Source: Metopolophium dirhodum (taxonomy: Eukaryota > Arthropoda > Insecta > Hemiptera > Aphididae). From it: DNA of 64,000 nucleotides. Where the stretch lies: contig NC_083566.1 of NCBI RefSeq assembly GCF_019925205.1, forward strand, positions 9,610,001 to 9,674,000, in the 5' to 3' direction. Each line of letters opens with the position of its first letter. The stretch's first letter is position 1. A program made the translations under genes and the position numbers. The notes under the pieces were generated by a model. It was not told the origin of the DNA. It did no database searches and saw nothing but the letters and a program-made list of their open reading frames with translations. This document shows positions 63,528 through 64,000 of the stretch, in pieces.

Positions 63528-63916
63528 CGGACAACTAATTTTACTTTGATTTTAAAACAGCGATCAACCGAAATGCATTTAGATTCGGTTGAAAACAATA
63601 ATGTAGTTATCAAAAATGCAGCCGGTATAAGTTTATAATAAACTATGTATAGTACTATAATAGGTTTACATATTATACGTGTAGTCCATATTCTATATAG
63701 ATAAATGTTAACTTCTATATGTATTTTATATTATTTTATAATATCAATTGTATATTATACATAAACACGATGAAAAGCAGACAGTCTACGTATCTTCCTG
63801 CTGGGTATAAAGTATAATAATTTAAAAACACTAAGCCACAGTGGGAAATTGGAATATTGCGTGTTGAGCGTGAAATGCAGGACTAATAAGGGCCGTTTTT
63901 ACAATGTCCAGTAAAG

Positions 63917-64000
63917 TGTCGGTTAACGCTAACCGACTGATAACAGGTTTTATTATCGGCAGGATTCGGCCGGTTAAGTGTTGGTTAACTACTTTAACCG
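63917..64000. repeat. Clustered GGTTAA/TTAACC palindromes at window end
   Basis: TCGGTTAACGCTAACCGA is a perfect hairpin (7-bp arms). CCGGTTAAG, GGTTAACTA and TTTAACCG follow within 80 bp. They may be the end of an inverted-repeat element cut by the window edge. Confidence 0.5.

Overview
The window is AT-rich arthropod nuclear DNA, most likely from an aphid (Aphididae). Reasons are the multi-exon genes with GT-AG introns, long gene-poor AT-rich stretches, very frequent TAGGTA/TACCTA words, abundant small inverted-repeat transposons and best resemblance of the proteins to animal nuclear genes. The aphid call is an inference from base texture. No prokaryotic operon, CRISPR array or rRNA was seen. 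All gene models below were spliced by eye; reading frame continuity across every junction was checked by hand.

Layout. (1) 1-4 kb: intergenic, with a complete 488-bp inverted-repeat element. (2) 4.07-9.46 kb (+): a 15-exon gene for a 704-residue coiled-coil/C2 protein that I identify as the RPGRIP1L/fantom ciliary transition-zone protein. (3) 12.96-15.87 kb (+): an orphan Tyr/Arg-rich 187-residue protein with a TATA box and initiator in front of a probable untranslated first exon. (4) 16-30 kb: a gene desert with microsatellites and a degenerate dispersed repeat. (5) 30.65-30.98 kb (+): an exon for a small secreted orphan protein. (6) 33.7-43.4 kb: a compact housekeeping cluster: a DUF167/UPF0235 protein (C15orf40 type, -), MED9 of Mediator (-), and the ribosomal oxygenase RIOX1/NO66 (+). 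MED9 and RIOX1 are divergent, with start codons 0.77 kb apart. (7) 43.0-48.15 kb (-): an MCFD2-type EF-hand secretory cargo receptor subunit, convergent with RIOX1 (stop codons about 100 bp apart) and with a 4.5-kb first intron filled by three inverted-repeat elements. (8) 48.1-48.6 kb: its GC/CpG-rich upstream region. (9) 49-61 kb: intergenic, with two large copies of a repeat family that has long terminal inverted repeats. (10) 61.6-62.7 kb: a GC-rich, microsatellite-bearing block that looks like the promoter or 5' UTR of a gene whose body I cannot find here. (11) 62.7-64 kb: intergenic with palindromic elements.

The genes do not form one pathway. The cluster at 34-48 kb is a set of ordinary cellular genes (transcription, ribosome modification, ER-Golgi export) packed head-to-head and tail-to-tail. 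The most distinctive content is the mobile fraction: at least five families of non-autonomous inverted-repeat elements, including one pair in opposite orientation inside an intron with matching 3-bp target duplications, and a LINE fragment that is itself part of a 1-kb fold-back structure. I found no clear candidate for a wholly new biological system; the two orphan genes and the fold-back element families are the best leads.
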